A program made the position numbers and the translations under genes. Positions 28,047-37,798 of a stretch of DNA of 64,000 nucleotides are shown in pieces (the first letter of the stretch is position 1; every line of letters begins with the position of its first letter). The stretch lies in assembly GCF_005860805.1 (NCBI RefSeq), contig NZ_VCEJ01000008.1, positions 1 to 64,000 on the forward strand. The letters run 5' to 3'. A model generated the notes under the pieces. That model ran no database searches, was not told the origin of the DNA, and was given only the letters and a program-made list of their open reading frames with translations. This DNA is from Dyadobacter luticola. Lineage in GTDB: Bacteria > Bacteroidota > Bacteroidia > Cytophagales > Spirosomataceae.

Positions 28047-28784
28047 ATGGAACGTAAAGAATTTTTAAGAAGAGGATTTTCTGCATTGGGTCTCGCGGCG
28101 ATCGTCCCGATGATCAGCTGTTCAAGCGATACCGTAGACCCAGAAACCACGGACACAACAACCGGCAGCACCTCGGGCTCTACGACCGGAACAACCACCG
28201 GAACCTGCACCTCAACCCCGTCGGAAACCGAAGGTCCGTTCCCGACCCACTCGCCTTCAAGTTATGTAATTACAGACATTACCTCCGACCGGCAAGGAAC
28301 AAAACTGACTGTAAAAATTACGATTCAAAACAAAAACAACAGTTGTGCCGGTCTGGCCGGGGCGCTGGTGGATATCTGGCATTGCGACGCGGCCGGCAAT
28401 TATTCGGAGTACGGCGGCTCAGGGATGCAATCGACGAATTACACTTCCGCGCACTTTCTGAGAGGCCGGCAAACTACGGATGCAAACGGACTCGTCACAT
28501 TTTCAAGCATTTACCCCGGCTGGTACTCGGGCCGCGCCACGCACATTCACGTGCATATTTACAATGCCAGCGGCAAATCGCTGCTCGTGACGCAGATTGC
28601 ATTTCCCGAGGATATCAGCAAAGTGGTGTATGCCCAGGGCGTCTACGCAAGTCACGGCCAAGCCGATACCACCAATGCGCGGGACAATGTGTTCAGCGAC
28701 GGCTATGCATTGGAGCTGGCAACGGTAACTGGCAGCACGTCAGCCGGGTATGAGCTGACGCACGCGATTGTGGTAAGTGCCTAG
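28047..28784 (+). CDS. exported intradiol ring-cleavage dioxygenase-like lipoprotein
   Basis: 245 residues with an RKEFLRRGF N-terminus resembling a Tat signal, and a lipobox-like MISC with Cys25. A low-complexity Thr/Ser/Gly linker (about 31-56) precedes an intradiol dioxygenase domain. This opens with TEGPFP and contains the four iron ligands expected of the family: Tyr119 (AGNYSEY), Tyr160 (PGWY), His166 and His168 (THIHVH). Cytoplasmic relatives open catechol or protocatechuate rings. Exported relatives are known in Bacteroidota but their substrates are unclear. Followed by a cupin-like gene whose preferred ATG is 16 bases downstream. Confidence 0.85.
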   Translation: MERKEFLRRGFSALGLAAIVPMISCSSDTVDPETTDTTTGSTSGSTTGTTTGTCTSTPSETEGPFPTHSPSSYVITDITSDRQGTKLTVKITIQNKNNSCAGLAGALVDIWHCDAAGNYSEYGGSGMQSTNYTSAHFLRGRQTTDANGLVTFSSIYPGWYSGRATHIHVHIYNASGKSLLVTQIAFPEDISKVVYAQGVYASHGQADTTNARDNVFSDGYALELATVTGSTSAGYELTHAIVVSA

Positions 28785-28800
28785 TAAAAAGCCAAAACTT

Positions 28801-29487
28801 ATGCTGACCGAAATCGACGCGCAAATTTTCCTGGAAAGCCAGCGGGGCTGTTTTCAAACAGACGGCTTCCGCAGCTTCCGGACATTTAATTTTGAGGAAT
28901 ACGAAGCTGAGGGCCGGGAGCCGTTTGGAAAGTTGCTGACATTCAATGACGAAACATTGCTTCCGGGACAAAGTCACATCTTTTCGGTGGCAGAAACTTG
29001 CAGGATCATTTTACTCCCGCTGGTAGGAGGTATTGAGGTTGCACTGGGCGATTCAGCAGCGTTACAATTCGTAGATTCGGGCGAGGTGCTGAGTTTTTGC
29101 GCGTTGCCAGGGGAACATTACAACATTTCCAATCCGTACGCGGAGGAAGCGATCAACTACCTGCAAATCAGGATTGAATGTAATGAAACCGATCAGCTAC
29201 ATAGGCTTACCAAATTTGATCTTTCGAACAAAAATTTCCTTCTACCTGCTCATAGCGGCCGAGAGCGTGAGGCGAGTGTTTACATTGGCAAATATGACGG
29301 CAGGGAAGAGGGTGTTTTTATTCCAGACGCTCCAAATCGCCGTATTTTCGCTTTCATCGTCGAAGGTGCCTTCGAGTTCCAGAACAGATTATTAGAAAAA
29401 CGCGACGGGTTATCTATCCGCAACGCAAATGAAATCGAGTTCGAAGCGCTTTCTAATGATGCGGTGATTTTGGTTTTGGAGGTGTAG
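28801..29487 (+). CDS. cupin/pirin-like protein
   Basis: 228 residues of predicted beta structure without signal peptide. The body looks like one or two cupin barrels (ETLLPGQSHIFSVAE; GEHYNISNPYAEEAINYLQI; RRIFAFIVEGAFEFQNRLLE), closest in feel to the C-terminal half of pirin/YhhW-type bicupins. The usual metal-binding His cluster is not obvious, so enzymatic activity is doubtful. The ATG at 28801 is preferred to a GTG at 28777 that would overlap the dioxygenase stop. Co-transcription with the dioxygenase is likely. Confidence 0.6.
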   Translation: MLTEIDAQIFLESQRGCFQTDGFRSFRTFNFEEYEAEGREPFGKLLTFNDETLLPGQSHIFSVAETCRIILLPLVGGIEVALGDSAALQFVDSGEVLSFCALPGEHYNISNPYAEEAINYLQIRIECNETDQLHRLTKFDLSNKNFLLPAHSGREREASVYIGKYDGREEGVFIPDAPNRRIFAFIVEGAFEFQNRLLEKRDGLSIRNANEIEFEALSNDAVILVLEV

Positions 29488-29562
29488 CAGTTTGTGAGGA
29501 TTAATCCCTGCCTTATAGATTTGACCTTTACAGACCAATTTGAATTTGACCTAAAAACAAAG

Positions 29563-29590
29563 AAGCAGAAGCCGTTTCCAGCTTCTGCTT
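29563..29590. terminator. hairpin terminator, 10-bp perfect stem
   Basis: Arms AAGCAGAAGC (29563-29572) and its complement (29581-29590) around an 8-base loop, followed on the plus strand by TTTT and on the minus strand by a T-rich run. It lies between the cupin-like gene and the end of atpC and can serve both. Confidence 0.85.
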
Positions 29591-29612
29591 TTAATATGAG
29601 TTTCCGGGAGTT

Positions 29613-29855
29613 TTACAGAACTGCTTCTGCCAAAACCAGCACCTGGTTGTGAAGTACTTCAACAACCCCACCGTCGATCAGGTAAGTTTGCTTTGCAGCG
29701 CCTGTATCCACGACTACGTCGCCTTTTTTCAATGTACTTACCAGCGGTGCGTGGCGGTTAAGAACCTGAAATTGTCCCTCTGTACCCGGCAATGTTACCG
29801 CATTTGCCTCACCAGCAAACACTTTTTTATCTGGGGTAATAATTTCTAAATGCAT
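29613..29855 (-). CDS. atpC: ATP synthase F1 epsilon subunit (short form)
   Basis: 80 residues, covering only the N-terminal beta-sandwich of epsilon (MHLEIITPDKKVFAGEA, LPGTEGQFQVLNRHAPLVS). The C-terminal helical hairpin that inhibits ATP hydrolysis in E. coli is absent, as is usual in Bacteroidota. Epsilon sits in the rotor stalk with gamma and the c-ring. It follows atpD after 73 bases. Confidence 0.93.
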   Translation of the reverse strand: MHLEIITPDKKVFAGEANAVTLPGTEGQFQVLNRHAPLVSTLKKGDVVVDTGAAKQTYLIDGGVVEVLHNQVLVLAEAVL

Positions 29856-29861
29856 TTTTTT

Positions 29862-29893
29862 AGCTGTTAGCTTTTAGCAATGAGCTGTTAGCT
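29862..29893. repeat. short direct repeat AGCTGTTAGCT x2 between atpD and atpC
   Basis: An 11-base unit occurs at 29862-29872 and 29883-29893, with TTTAGCAATG between, inside the 73-base atpD-atpC spacer. The unit is itself partly palindromic (AGCT ends). It resembles the TAGC-rich intergenic repeats seen in many Bacteroidota genomes, but only two copies are seen here. Confidence 0.6.
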
Positions 29894-29928
29894 GCTTCTT
29901 TACAAACTAACGGCTTGATATATAGCAA

Positions 29929-31461
<1,533 letters not shown>

Positions 31462-31485
31462 TCAGGTGAGGTTATTTTCAGACCG

Positions 31486-31516
31486 CAAAAGTATGGGATA
31501 ATTTGGTTAGTACCAA
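31486..31516 (-). promoter_or_regulatory. atpD promoter: TTG-N20-TACTTTTG
   Basis: Minus-strand -7 box TACTTTTG (31486-31493) with TTG (31514-31516) exactly 20 bases upstream, matching the Bacteroidota vegetative consensus spacing. It lies 42 bases upstream of atpD. One of the two best promoters in the window. Confidence 0.7.
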
Positions 31517-31565
31517 TAGTTAGCAGGCTGAAATATTGGATATTTTTTAGAAAAGCGGTATGTTT

Positions 31566-31594
31566 TTTGCAATTTGTAAAAAAGGTTAAATTTG
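31566..31594 (+). promoter_or_regulatory. promoter of the DUF433/DUF5615 pair: TTTG-N17-TAAATTTG
   Basis: -33-like TTTG at 31566-31569 and -7 TAAATTTG at 31587-31594, about 25 bases before the ATG at 31619. Spacing is slightly short of the 19-21 optimum. Confidence 0.5.
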
Positions 31595-31618
31595 AATTTG
31601 CACAATACATCGGGAATT

Positions 31619-31852
31619 ATGAATAATCCGCTTTTGGAACGTATCACTTTTAATCCCAATCAATGCGGAGGCAAGCCCTGTATCCGAAATATGCGGGTGC
31701 GGGTAACGGACGTGCTGGAACTGCTGGCCAACGGATTAACCGCAGAACAGATTGTTAGCGAAGAACTGCCCGATCTGGAAATGGAAGATATCACCGCTTG
31801 CCTCCTCTATGCAGTTATAAAGCTGAATCACCCAGTTTTGCAGGCGGCTTAA
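31619..31852 (+). CDS. DUF433 family protein, antitoxin-like
   Basis: 77 residues. Contains the DUF433 pattern ERITFNPNQCGGKPCIRNMRV, then VTDVLELLANGLTAEQIV, a small winged helix-like domain related to VapB45-type antitoxins. The ATG at 31619 is preferred to a TTG at 31592. The TAA stop shares a base with the ATG of the next gene (TAATG), the tight coupling expected of a toxin-antitoxin pair. It would act as antitoxin and autorepressor. Confidence 0.82.
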   Translation: MNNPLLERITFNPNQCGGKPCIRNMRVRVTDVLELLANGLTAEQIVSEELPDLEMEDITACLLYAVIKLNHPVLQAA

Positions 31853-32184
31853 TGATTATTCTCGACGCCCAGCTTCCACCGGCTCTTGCTCCCTGGATTT
31901 TTTCCAATTTTCAAATAATTTGCTATTCAGCCGCTTTTCTCAATCTTTCTAATGCTGAGGACCGCGAGATTTTCTTTCATGCAAGAGAAAAAAATGCGAT
32001 TGTGATAACCAAAGATGACGACTTTGTCACGCTCTTAAACCGGCACGGCAGTCCTCCGAAAGTGATCTGGTTAACTTGCGGAAATACCTCAAAAGGCCGG
32101 TTGATGGAAATTTTGACCGCCAATCTGAAACAGAGCCTCGAACTTCTCGAAATAGCTGACCTGGTGGAAATCACCGGTCGTTGA
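31852..32184 (+). CDS. DUF5615 PIN-like protein, toxin-like
   Basis: 110 residues. Begins MIILDAQLPP, with Asp5 placed as the first acidic residue of PIN-like nucleases. Further acidic residues are at Asp37 and in the ITKDDDF motif (Asp55-57). DUF5615 proteins are predicted RNases paired with DUF433 antitoxins (VapC45-like). The start at 31852 overlaps the antitoxin stop by one base; an upstream frame beginning at 31798 would lie mostly inside the antitoxin gene. Cytoplasmic. Toxicity is inferred from pairing and motifs only. Confidence 0.82.
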   Translation: MIILDAQLPPALAPWIFSNFQIICYSAAFLNLSNAEDREIFFHAREKNAIVITKDDDFVTLLNRHGSPPKVIWLTCGNTSKGRLMEILTANLKQSLELLEIADLVEITGR

Positions 32185-32202
32185 TATGTATCTAACATTA
32201 TT

Positions 32203-34863
32203 ATGAAGGAATTTTTTTTCTGGAAGGTTTGGTCTCCCTCTGAACGCAGGATGACCGTTGGTGCCTTGATATTGCTGTTTTTCTCGATCCTGTTTTTTGC
32301 TTTTTATGTGCGGGATCCTTTGCAGAATGTGATCAACTGGAATGTCGTCAGCGAAATGTCGGACATTTCGACGGCGGTGGATGTTTTGCGTTTGGGTAAC
32401 TGGCAGTACGGGGTTTCGATTCCTTCGCATCTGGTGACGGAGAGCTTTATGGCCTCCGTGATGGAGCTTGATTTTGTCGCCGTAAACCTGTTTTGGGTTT
32501 TTGCGCTGGCGGGATTAACGTTGATTTTGACGGCTTTAACAACGATGCCGCGTTTCTGGTATCTAGCCGGAATGATCGGTTTTATACTTTTTCTCGCGTT
32601 TTCAAGGATGGAGACGCTGGGTGTTTTCGGTGAAGGCCGCTTTTTGTTTTTGTTGGTAGTCATCCTTTACAGCGCAGTCACTTATTATTTTCACGCATTT
32701 CGCGCGGATCTGGGAATTGCTGCGAGGGTAGGAGGCATCGCCGCAGTTTCTATATTGATCGCACTTTTGATTGCATTCGGGTCGAAATCAGCGGTTCCGG
32801 CTTTGGCTGCTGCGGCTTATTCTTTTCCACTTTGGTTATTTCTTACAGTTATTTTTTTGCTGATCAGCGCCACCGAAATTATGGCGGGGCTGGTTTGGCT
32901 GAGCAGCAGCGGATCATTTAGCAAAGGCAAATCGGGGCTGGTTAACTTTATTGTTATCAGCGTATTGTATCTTCTTCTACTCCTTTTAATTTATTTAAAA
33001 AACACCCGCCAGATCGACTGGAATTTAACATTAATCAGCCCGGTATTTCTGGCATTGGCTTCGGGAGTTTTAGGCCTTTGGGGTTTTCGCAGGCGGGCCG
33101 ATTCTACCGGAACGATCATTCCTTTTCGCAGCACCGGCTTTTGGCTTTATCTGGGAATGTTCCTGGTCGCTGCTGCATTTACTGGATTTATTGCCGCCAC
33201 TGCCAATGATCCGGTTTTAGAAACATTGGAAGATGTCGTTGTTCAGGGCCAGCTCGCGATGAGCGTCTTATTCTTTTTCTATATTCTGGTCAATTTTTTT
33301 CCGCTTTTTCAGCAAAAACTGGCGGTATATAAAGTGTTGTACAAACCGATGCGATTCGGATTGACACAAACCCGGCTTTTTGGTTTTGCAGGCGTGGTCA
33401 TTCTATTTTCAGTTCAAAGATTACTTCCAGTCAATCAGGCAATTGCCGGATATTTTAATGGCTTGGGTGACTTGCATACGGTGACGGAGGAATTTACTTT
33501 GGCGGAGCAATATTACAAGCTCGCTTTGCAGCAGGAATTTCAAAATCATAAATCCAATTACGCCCTCGCCTCCCTAGCGCTGAAACAAGGCGACCGAAAT
33601 GCAGCGGCTTATTATTTCCGGCGGGCGCTTTTGAAAAATCCGTCACCGCAAGCCTATGTAGGTTTGGGTGGTATTCTGACGCAGGAAAATCTGTTTTTCG
33701 ACGCGGTGTACAGTTTACAGGAAGGACTTCAAAAATTTCCTGAAAATGGCGAGTTGCTGAATAATCTAGGCATGCTGTATTCCAAAACGAATGTTGCAGA
33801 CTCGGCCTATTATTATCTGGATAAAGCAGAACGAAACTCGGTGCTGCCAGAAATTCCTGCGACGAATCTGCTGGCAATCCTTGCAAAAAGTACCAATCAG
33901 ACTTTACTGGATTCGCTGGCTTCCGTCAGTAAAAAGCGTGATTATCTTTCCTGGAAGGCAAATTGGCTCGCTGTCCAAAACCTGACGCAAAAATTTACAA
34001 AGGAAACATTCGACTCAAAGGCTATTCCGGCAGATTCTATGCTGAGTGTTTCAGCATTGTCTTACCTTTTAAACTACGCCACAAATCAGGCCCAATTTGA
34101 TGAATCGCCAGCAACCTTTTTACCCAAACTCGCCGTCAAAAATCCGATACTTTCACAAGATTTGACATTTGCGGCGCTCTATCCGGAGTTTTATAGTGGT
34201 AGTAAATTAAAGGCTTTGGAAACAATGTCAGCCTGGGCCGCGGAGGATGATCAAAAGAGTGATTTATACAATAAAGTGCTGGGACATTGGCTGTTGCAGT
34301 TAGGTTTGTATGATAAAGCCCTGGAACCCTTGTCGCTGGTCGAAGGCATTGAAGGTACGATCGGAATGGCCGTCGCAAATGCTTTGTCCGACAAAAAAGA
34401 AGTGGCAGTTATATTGCTGGAAAAAGTGCGTGAAAAGGAGCCTAATGCGCCGATTGAGCAATTAAAGACAACATTGTTTTCAGGAATAAAACCTAAATCG
34501 CCTGCCGATTCCTTGCTTCAAATTGCAGCTAAGACGCCTTCGGACAAAAATTTCAATAATGCTGTTTTGGCAAATCCTTTTAAGTCGGACGTAGTTTATG
34601 CTGCCTCTGAATTTTACAGAAACAAAAAGCAAACTGCCAAGGCTTACCAGATTGTGCTGAATGCGCTGAGGCTGAATGAATTTTCGCCGGAAATCTGGGC
34701 GGAATATGCTTATCTAAGCCTGGATCAGGGTTTGGTGGGTCAGGGCGACGAGGGTGAAGCAAAAGTAAAGCAATATGCATCACCAGCCGACTATCAGCAA
34801 TTTATCAGCCGCTATCAGCCTATGCGGGCACTTATCGAAAAACAAAGAGCAGAATTTCAGTGA
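32203..34863 (+). CDS. large membrane protein with TPR repeats
   Basis: 886 residues. The N-terminal 410 or so hold about ten to eleven membrane helices. They are followed by a soluble C-terminal half with TPR-like units from about 425 (DLHTVTEEFTLAEQYYKLAL, NYALASLALKQGDRNAAAYYFRRALLKNP, AYVGLGGILTQENLFFDAV) and later helical repeats up to the end. I do not recognise a named family. The design resembles membrane proteins that use TPRs to recruit partners, such as some O-antigen ligase-like or assembly proteins, but no catalytic motif is evident. It starts 18 bases after the DUF5615 gene, although a shared function is unlikely. Confidence 0.7.
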   Translation: MKEFFFWKVWSPSERRMTVGALILLFFSILFFAFYVRDPLQNVINWNVVSEMSDISTAVDVLRLGNWQYGVSIPSHLVTESFMASVMELDFVAVNLFWVFALAGLTLILTALTTMPRFWYLAGMIGFILFLAFSRMETLGVFGEGRFLFLLVVILYSAVTYYFHAFRADLGIAARVGGIAAVSILIALLIAFGSKSAVPALAAAAYSFPLWLFLTVIFLLISATEIMAGLVWLSSSGSFSKGKSGLVNFIVISVLYLLLLLLIYLKNTRQIDWNLTLISPVFLALASGVLGLWGFRRRADSTGTIIPFRSTGFWLYLGMFLVAAAFTGFIAATANDPVLETLEDVVVQGQLAMSVLFFFYILVNFFPLFQQKLAVYKVLYKPMRFGLTQTRLFGFAGVVILFSVQRLLPVNQAIAGYFNGLGDLHTVTEEFTLAEQYYKLALQQEFQNHKSNYALASLALKQGDRNAAAYYFRRALLKNPSPQAYVGLGGILTQENLFFDAVYSLQEGLQKFPENGELLNNLGMLYSKTNVADSAYYYLDKAERNSVLPEIPATNLLAILAKSTNQTLLDSLASVSKKRDYLSWKANWLAVQNLTQKFTKETFDSKAIPADSMLSVSALSYLLNYATNQAQFDESPATFLPKLAVKNPILSQDLTFAALYPEFYSGSKLKALETMSAWAAEDDQKSDLYNKVLGHWLLQLGLYDKALEPLSLVEGIEGTIGMAVANALSDKKEVAVILLEKVREKEPNAPIEQLKTTLFSGIKPKSPADSLLQIAAKTPSDKNFNNAVLANPFKSDVVYAASEFYRNKKQTAKAYQIVLNALRLNEFSPEIWAEYAYLSLDQGLVGQGDEGEAKVKQYASPADYQQFISRYQPMRALIEKQRAEFQ

Positions 34864-34900
34864 TTTGATATTTTAGTTTGCACCTAAATGCTCAAAATCA

Positions 34901-35356
34901 ATGGCACTCGTATGGAAGTCTAACTTTACGCATTCAGAAATCAGGATTTTTAGAGGTAAGGTTGTCGCCGGCCTGCTGAAAATGAACATTTGGAAAAGCT
35001 CAGGTTATGGCGAGCTGGATGGTCATCTTTTGAGATTCAAGGTAAGAGGATTCTGGCAACGGCGGGTCGAAATGACTGACATTGACGGACAAAGGATTTT
35101 AGGCGAAATTAAGCTTCGCTTCTTTAATGGTTTGGCGACCATCGGCTACGAAAACCAGGAATATCAGTGGAAATACAAATCCTGGCCGCGCAGAAACTGG
35201 GCTGTCAGAAATGAAAACGACATTGCCGAATTCAAGGTGAAAGGTTTTTGGCAAACAGAAGGTGAAATCGAAAATAACGAAATCCCGGCAGCGGTGATTC
35301 TTGCATCCTTATTTATACACTTCCATTTCAGAAAAGTAGCCGCCGCGACGCACTGA
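34901..35356 (+). CDS. hypothetical protein, 151 aa, all-beta
   Basis: Soluble protein with no signal peptide. Repeating strand patterns rich in aromatic and charged residues (GHLLRFKVRGFWQRRVEM; GEIKLRFFNGLATIGY; AEFKVKGFWQTEGEI) suggest an antiparallel barrel in which the motif FKVxGFWQ occurs twice. This is reminiscent of the LURP-one/Tubby-like fold, but that is a guess. The C-terminus has a hydrophobic segment (AAVILASLFIHFHF) that could be a membrane tail, as in Tubby-like phospholipid scramblase relatives. No operon partner is certain. Confidence 0.55.
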   Translation: MALVWKSNFTHSEIRIFRGKVVAGLLKMNIWKSSGYGELDGHLLRFKVRGFWQRRVEMTDIDGQRILGEIKLRFFNGLATIGYENQEYQWKYKSWPRRNWAVRNENDIAEFKVKGFWQTEGEIENNEIPAAVILASLFIHFHFRKVAAATH

Positions 35357-35390
35357 TAAATATTTATTCTCCACCCGAAAATTCCTTTAA

Positions 35391-36101
35391 ATGAAAATTA
35401 TCGAAACAAGTGACATTGCAAAAAAGTATGTCATGGGCAGCGAGGTCATACAAGCTTTGAAATCCGTGACCATTTCGGTGAACAGAGGGGAGTATGTCGC
35501 ATTTATGGGGCCGTCGGGTTCGGGAAAATCGACTTTGATGAACATTATCGGCTGTCTGGACACGCCTACTACCGGAAGATACATCTTAAATAATAAGGAT
35601 GTAAGTGACATGACCGAAAGCGAGCTGGCCGAGATCCGGAACAAGGAAATCGGTTTTGTTTTTCAAACTTTCAACCTTCTGCCAAGAATGTCGTCGCTGG
35701 ATAATGTAGCCCTGCCGCTGATTTACGCGGGTTTGAGTAAGTCGGACAGGACGGAGAAAGCCATGTTATCACTAAGAAATGTGGGACTTGAAAATAGGGC
35801 AGGGCATAAGCCAAACGAACTTTCAGGTGGGCAGCGGCAGCGCGTCGCGATCGCCAGGGCGCTGGTAAATGATCCCAGCATCCTGCTCGCCGATGAGCCG
35901 ACGGGTAACCTGGATACCAAAACTTCCTACGAAATCATGGACCTTTTCGACCAGCTTTACAGCAAAGGAAACACGATCGTGATGGTAACCCACGAAGAAG
36001 ACATCGCACATTATGCCCACCGCATAGTCCGCCTCCGCGACGGCCTGGTCGAATCGGACACCATTAATCCCAACCCTACGAAGGTTAGTGCGTTGGTTTA
36101 A
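35391..36101 (+). CDS. ABC transporter ATP-binding protein, LolD/MacB type
   Basis: 236 residues. Walker [10 protein letters not shown] at 40-48, signature LSGGQ at 144-148, Walker B LLADEP at 165-170 and the following D-loop TGNLD are intact. The [18 protein letters not shown] region (about 89-106) is characteristic of the LolD/MacB/FtsE class of ATPases that drive mechanotransmission permeases acting on lipoproteins or efflux. No permease gene is adjacent, so its partner is encoded elsewhere. Confidence 0.9.
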   Translation: MKIIETSDIAKKYVMGSEVIQALKSVTISVNRGEYVAFMGPSGSGKSTLMNIIGCLDTPTTGRYILNNKDVSDMTESELAEIRNKEIGFVFQTFNLLPRMSSLDNVALPLIYAGLSKSDRTEKAMLSLRNVGLENRAGHKPNELSGGQRQRVAIARALVNDPSILLADEPTGNLDTKTSYEIMDLFDQLYSKGNTIVMVTHEEDIAHYAHRIVRLRDGLVESDTINPNPTKVSALV

Positions 36102-36213
36102 AAACAAATAGTTAATGTTACCTTTGTGAGCTCGGGCTGAGAGATAGCTGGGTTGGTCCGGATGAGTTGCTGAAAAATGGCAAATCATTCGGATTATTTT
36201 TATTTGAACAGGT

Positions 36214-36936
36214 ATGAAAATCAATTTCAAAGACCTCATATTATTTGAAGATGAGGATTTTTTATTAGTCAATAAACCGCCGCACCTGGCGACGCTGGAC
36301 GAAAGAACTGCCGACAGGGGCGGAAGCGTGCTGCGGCTGGCGAAGGAGTATAATGCTGACCTGCAGGCGGCACACAGGCTGGACAAGGAAACATCTGGCG
36401 CTCTTGCATTTGCAAAAAATCCGGCCGCGTACCGGCACCTGGCTATGCAATTTGAACACCGCGAAGTCACGAAAAGATACCACGCGGTGTCCAACGGGAT
36501 CCATAACCTCGACAGCATTTCGGTATACCTTCCGATTTTACCTTTAAAAAATGGTACTGCAGTTAAAATAGACAAGGCGGAGGGCAAGGTTGCGGAGACG
36601 ATTTTCAATACGCTGCAAGTGTACAGAGGATACACTTTGGTGGAATGTATACCCATAACCGGCCGGATGCACCAGATCCGTATCCACCTTTCTTGTCTCA
36701 AAGCGCCGATCGTCAATGATCCGCAATATGGTGGCGAACCGATATTTCTTTCCAGCCTTAAACGGAAATTCAATTTAAAGAAAGAAACAGAGGAACAGCC
36801 TCTTATTCAAAGGGTTGCACTCCATGCACATTCACTTTCATTTGCGCTGATGAACGGAGATCCGGTGCGGATCGAAGCGCCGTACCCGAAAGATTTTGAG
36901 GTACTTGTGAAGCAATTGAACAAATTCGGCATGTAA
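36214..36936 (+). CDS. RluA-family pseudouridine synthase (second)
   Basis: 240 residues. Catalytic motif HRLDKETSG with Asp57 and the later ITGRMHQIRIHL motif. The N-terminus FEDEDFLLVNKPPHLATLDE is typical of the catalytic core without an S4 domain. It is clearly distinct from the synthase at 16452-17183. Target uridine unknown; RluC/TruC-like enzymes are alternatives. It lies 112 bases behind the ABC gene. Confidence 0.87.
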   Translation: MKINFKDLILFEDEDFLLVNKPPHLATLDERTADRGGSVLRLAKEYNADLQAAHRLDKETSGALAFAKNPAAYRHLAMQFEHREVTKRYHAVSNGIHNLDSISVYLPILPLKNGTAVKIDKAEGKVAETIFNTLQVYRGYTLVECIPITGRMHQIRIHLSCLKAPIVNDPQYGGEPIFLSSLKRKFNLKKETEEQPLIQRVALHAHSLSFALMNGDPVRIEAPYPKDFEVLVKQLNKFGM

Positions 36937-37013
36937 TAGCATAATTTTTTAGCGCGGTGAAGGAGAGTTTGAGTAGGTTTAAATCCGTCATTCATCCTAA
37001 CTATGCTATAACT

Positions 37014-37748
37014 ATGCAATTACAGACAGGGAAAAATTCCACTTTGCTGCTCGCGGGACTGCTTTGCCTTTCCGTTTTTTACAAGGCAAATGCGCAATCG
37101 GGGCGCAAAAATGATGTGATTGTAAAAAGGGATAGCTCCCGGATTCAGGCGCTGATCACGCAGATGACCTATGAAAAAATCAATTACCGTGACCTGGGGA
37201 CCGCGGATAGCGCCAAAACTTACATTTACCTCGATCAGGTTGCCAGGGTTTTATTGAAAAACGGCAAAAACATCAATGTCAGGGATTCTATTCCAGCAGG
37301 TAAAACTCCGCCCGACAGCGTAGGACAATATGCCGATTTGAATAATTTGCCCACCAATGCTTTTGAAAAAAGTGTTGTCATGGCGAACTCCGACCAGTTG
37401 CGCGATAAGTATCAGTACCACAAAGACAAGTCTATCGACGGCAAAACCGGTGCGATCGTTTTTACTTCGGTTGCGGTGGTCTCGCTGGTATCCGGCCTTA
37501 TCATTTCTTCTACCGGCGATAGTCCGGATAATAAAACTATCGGTAACTCGCTGGCGATTGCCGGCCCGGTTGTCGGGATTGTTTTAGGAGGGATTGGTTT
37601 TAAAAACTACAAAATACACCGGGCAAAAGCTGAAAAAGTGAAAGCTGAACTGGAAAGGCGGAACCAGCCGCTGACTACATTTCGGTTTATGCCGAGGTTT
37701 GATCCGCTTAATAAATCGGCCCATCTCACATTGAGCATGTCATTTTGA
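37014..37748 (+). CDS. envelope protein of unknown function, paralogue A
   Basis: About 244 residues with signal peptide from the ATG at 37014 (LLLAGLLCLSVFYKANAQ); a GTG at 36957 would spoil it. The mature part starts RKNDVIVKRDSSRIQALI and contains a DQLRDKYQYHKDKS motif. Two glycine-rich hydrophobic segments (about 145-200) follow, then a basic helix (KAEKVKAELERRNQP), and it ends LTLSMSF. The same order of elements occurs in the next gene, so the two are paralogues. The central hydrophobic pair could be a membrane hairpin. I know no function. Confidence 0.65.
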   Translation: MQLQTGKNSTLLLAGLLCLSVFYKANAQSGRKNDVIVKRDSSRIQALITQMTYEKINYRDLGTADSAKTYIYLDQVARVLLKNGKNINVRDSIPAGKTPPDSVGQYADLNNLPTNAFEKSVVMANSDQLRDKYQYHKDKSIDGKTGAIVFTSVAVVSLVSGLIISSTGDSPDNKTIGNSLAIAGPVVGIVLGGIGFKNYKIHRAKAEKVKAELERRNQPLTTFRFMPRFDPLNKSAHLTLSMSF

Positions 37749-37798
37749 TAAGGTGAAATTTATTGCTTCATTAGTGTACATTCAAAATTACTACACTA

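Noticed and set aside
27785-28210. 141-codon minus-strand open frame with a Val/Pro-rich start
   Set aside because: It mirrors the Thr/Ser/Gly linker of the dioxygenase lipoprotein and the end of the LytTR gene; its composition is a by-product of that linker.
29862-29893. Possible CRISPR-like repeat
   Set aside because: Only two 11-base copies and no spacers of uniform length.
36120-36180. A stretch CTCGGGCTGAGAGATA resembling part of a TPP riboswitch upstream of the second RluA gene
   Set aside because: Only the CTGAGA-like piece matches. The second conserved half and the pyrophosphate helix are absent, and the downstream gene is unrelated to thiamine.
35823-36773. 316-codon minus-strand open frame
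   Set aside because: Antisense to the end of the intact ABC ATPase gene and most of the second RluA gene. Its protein has no coherent domain.
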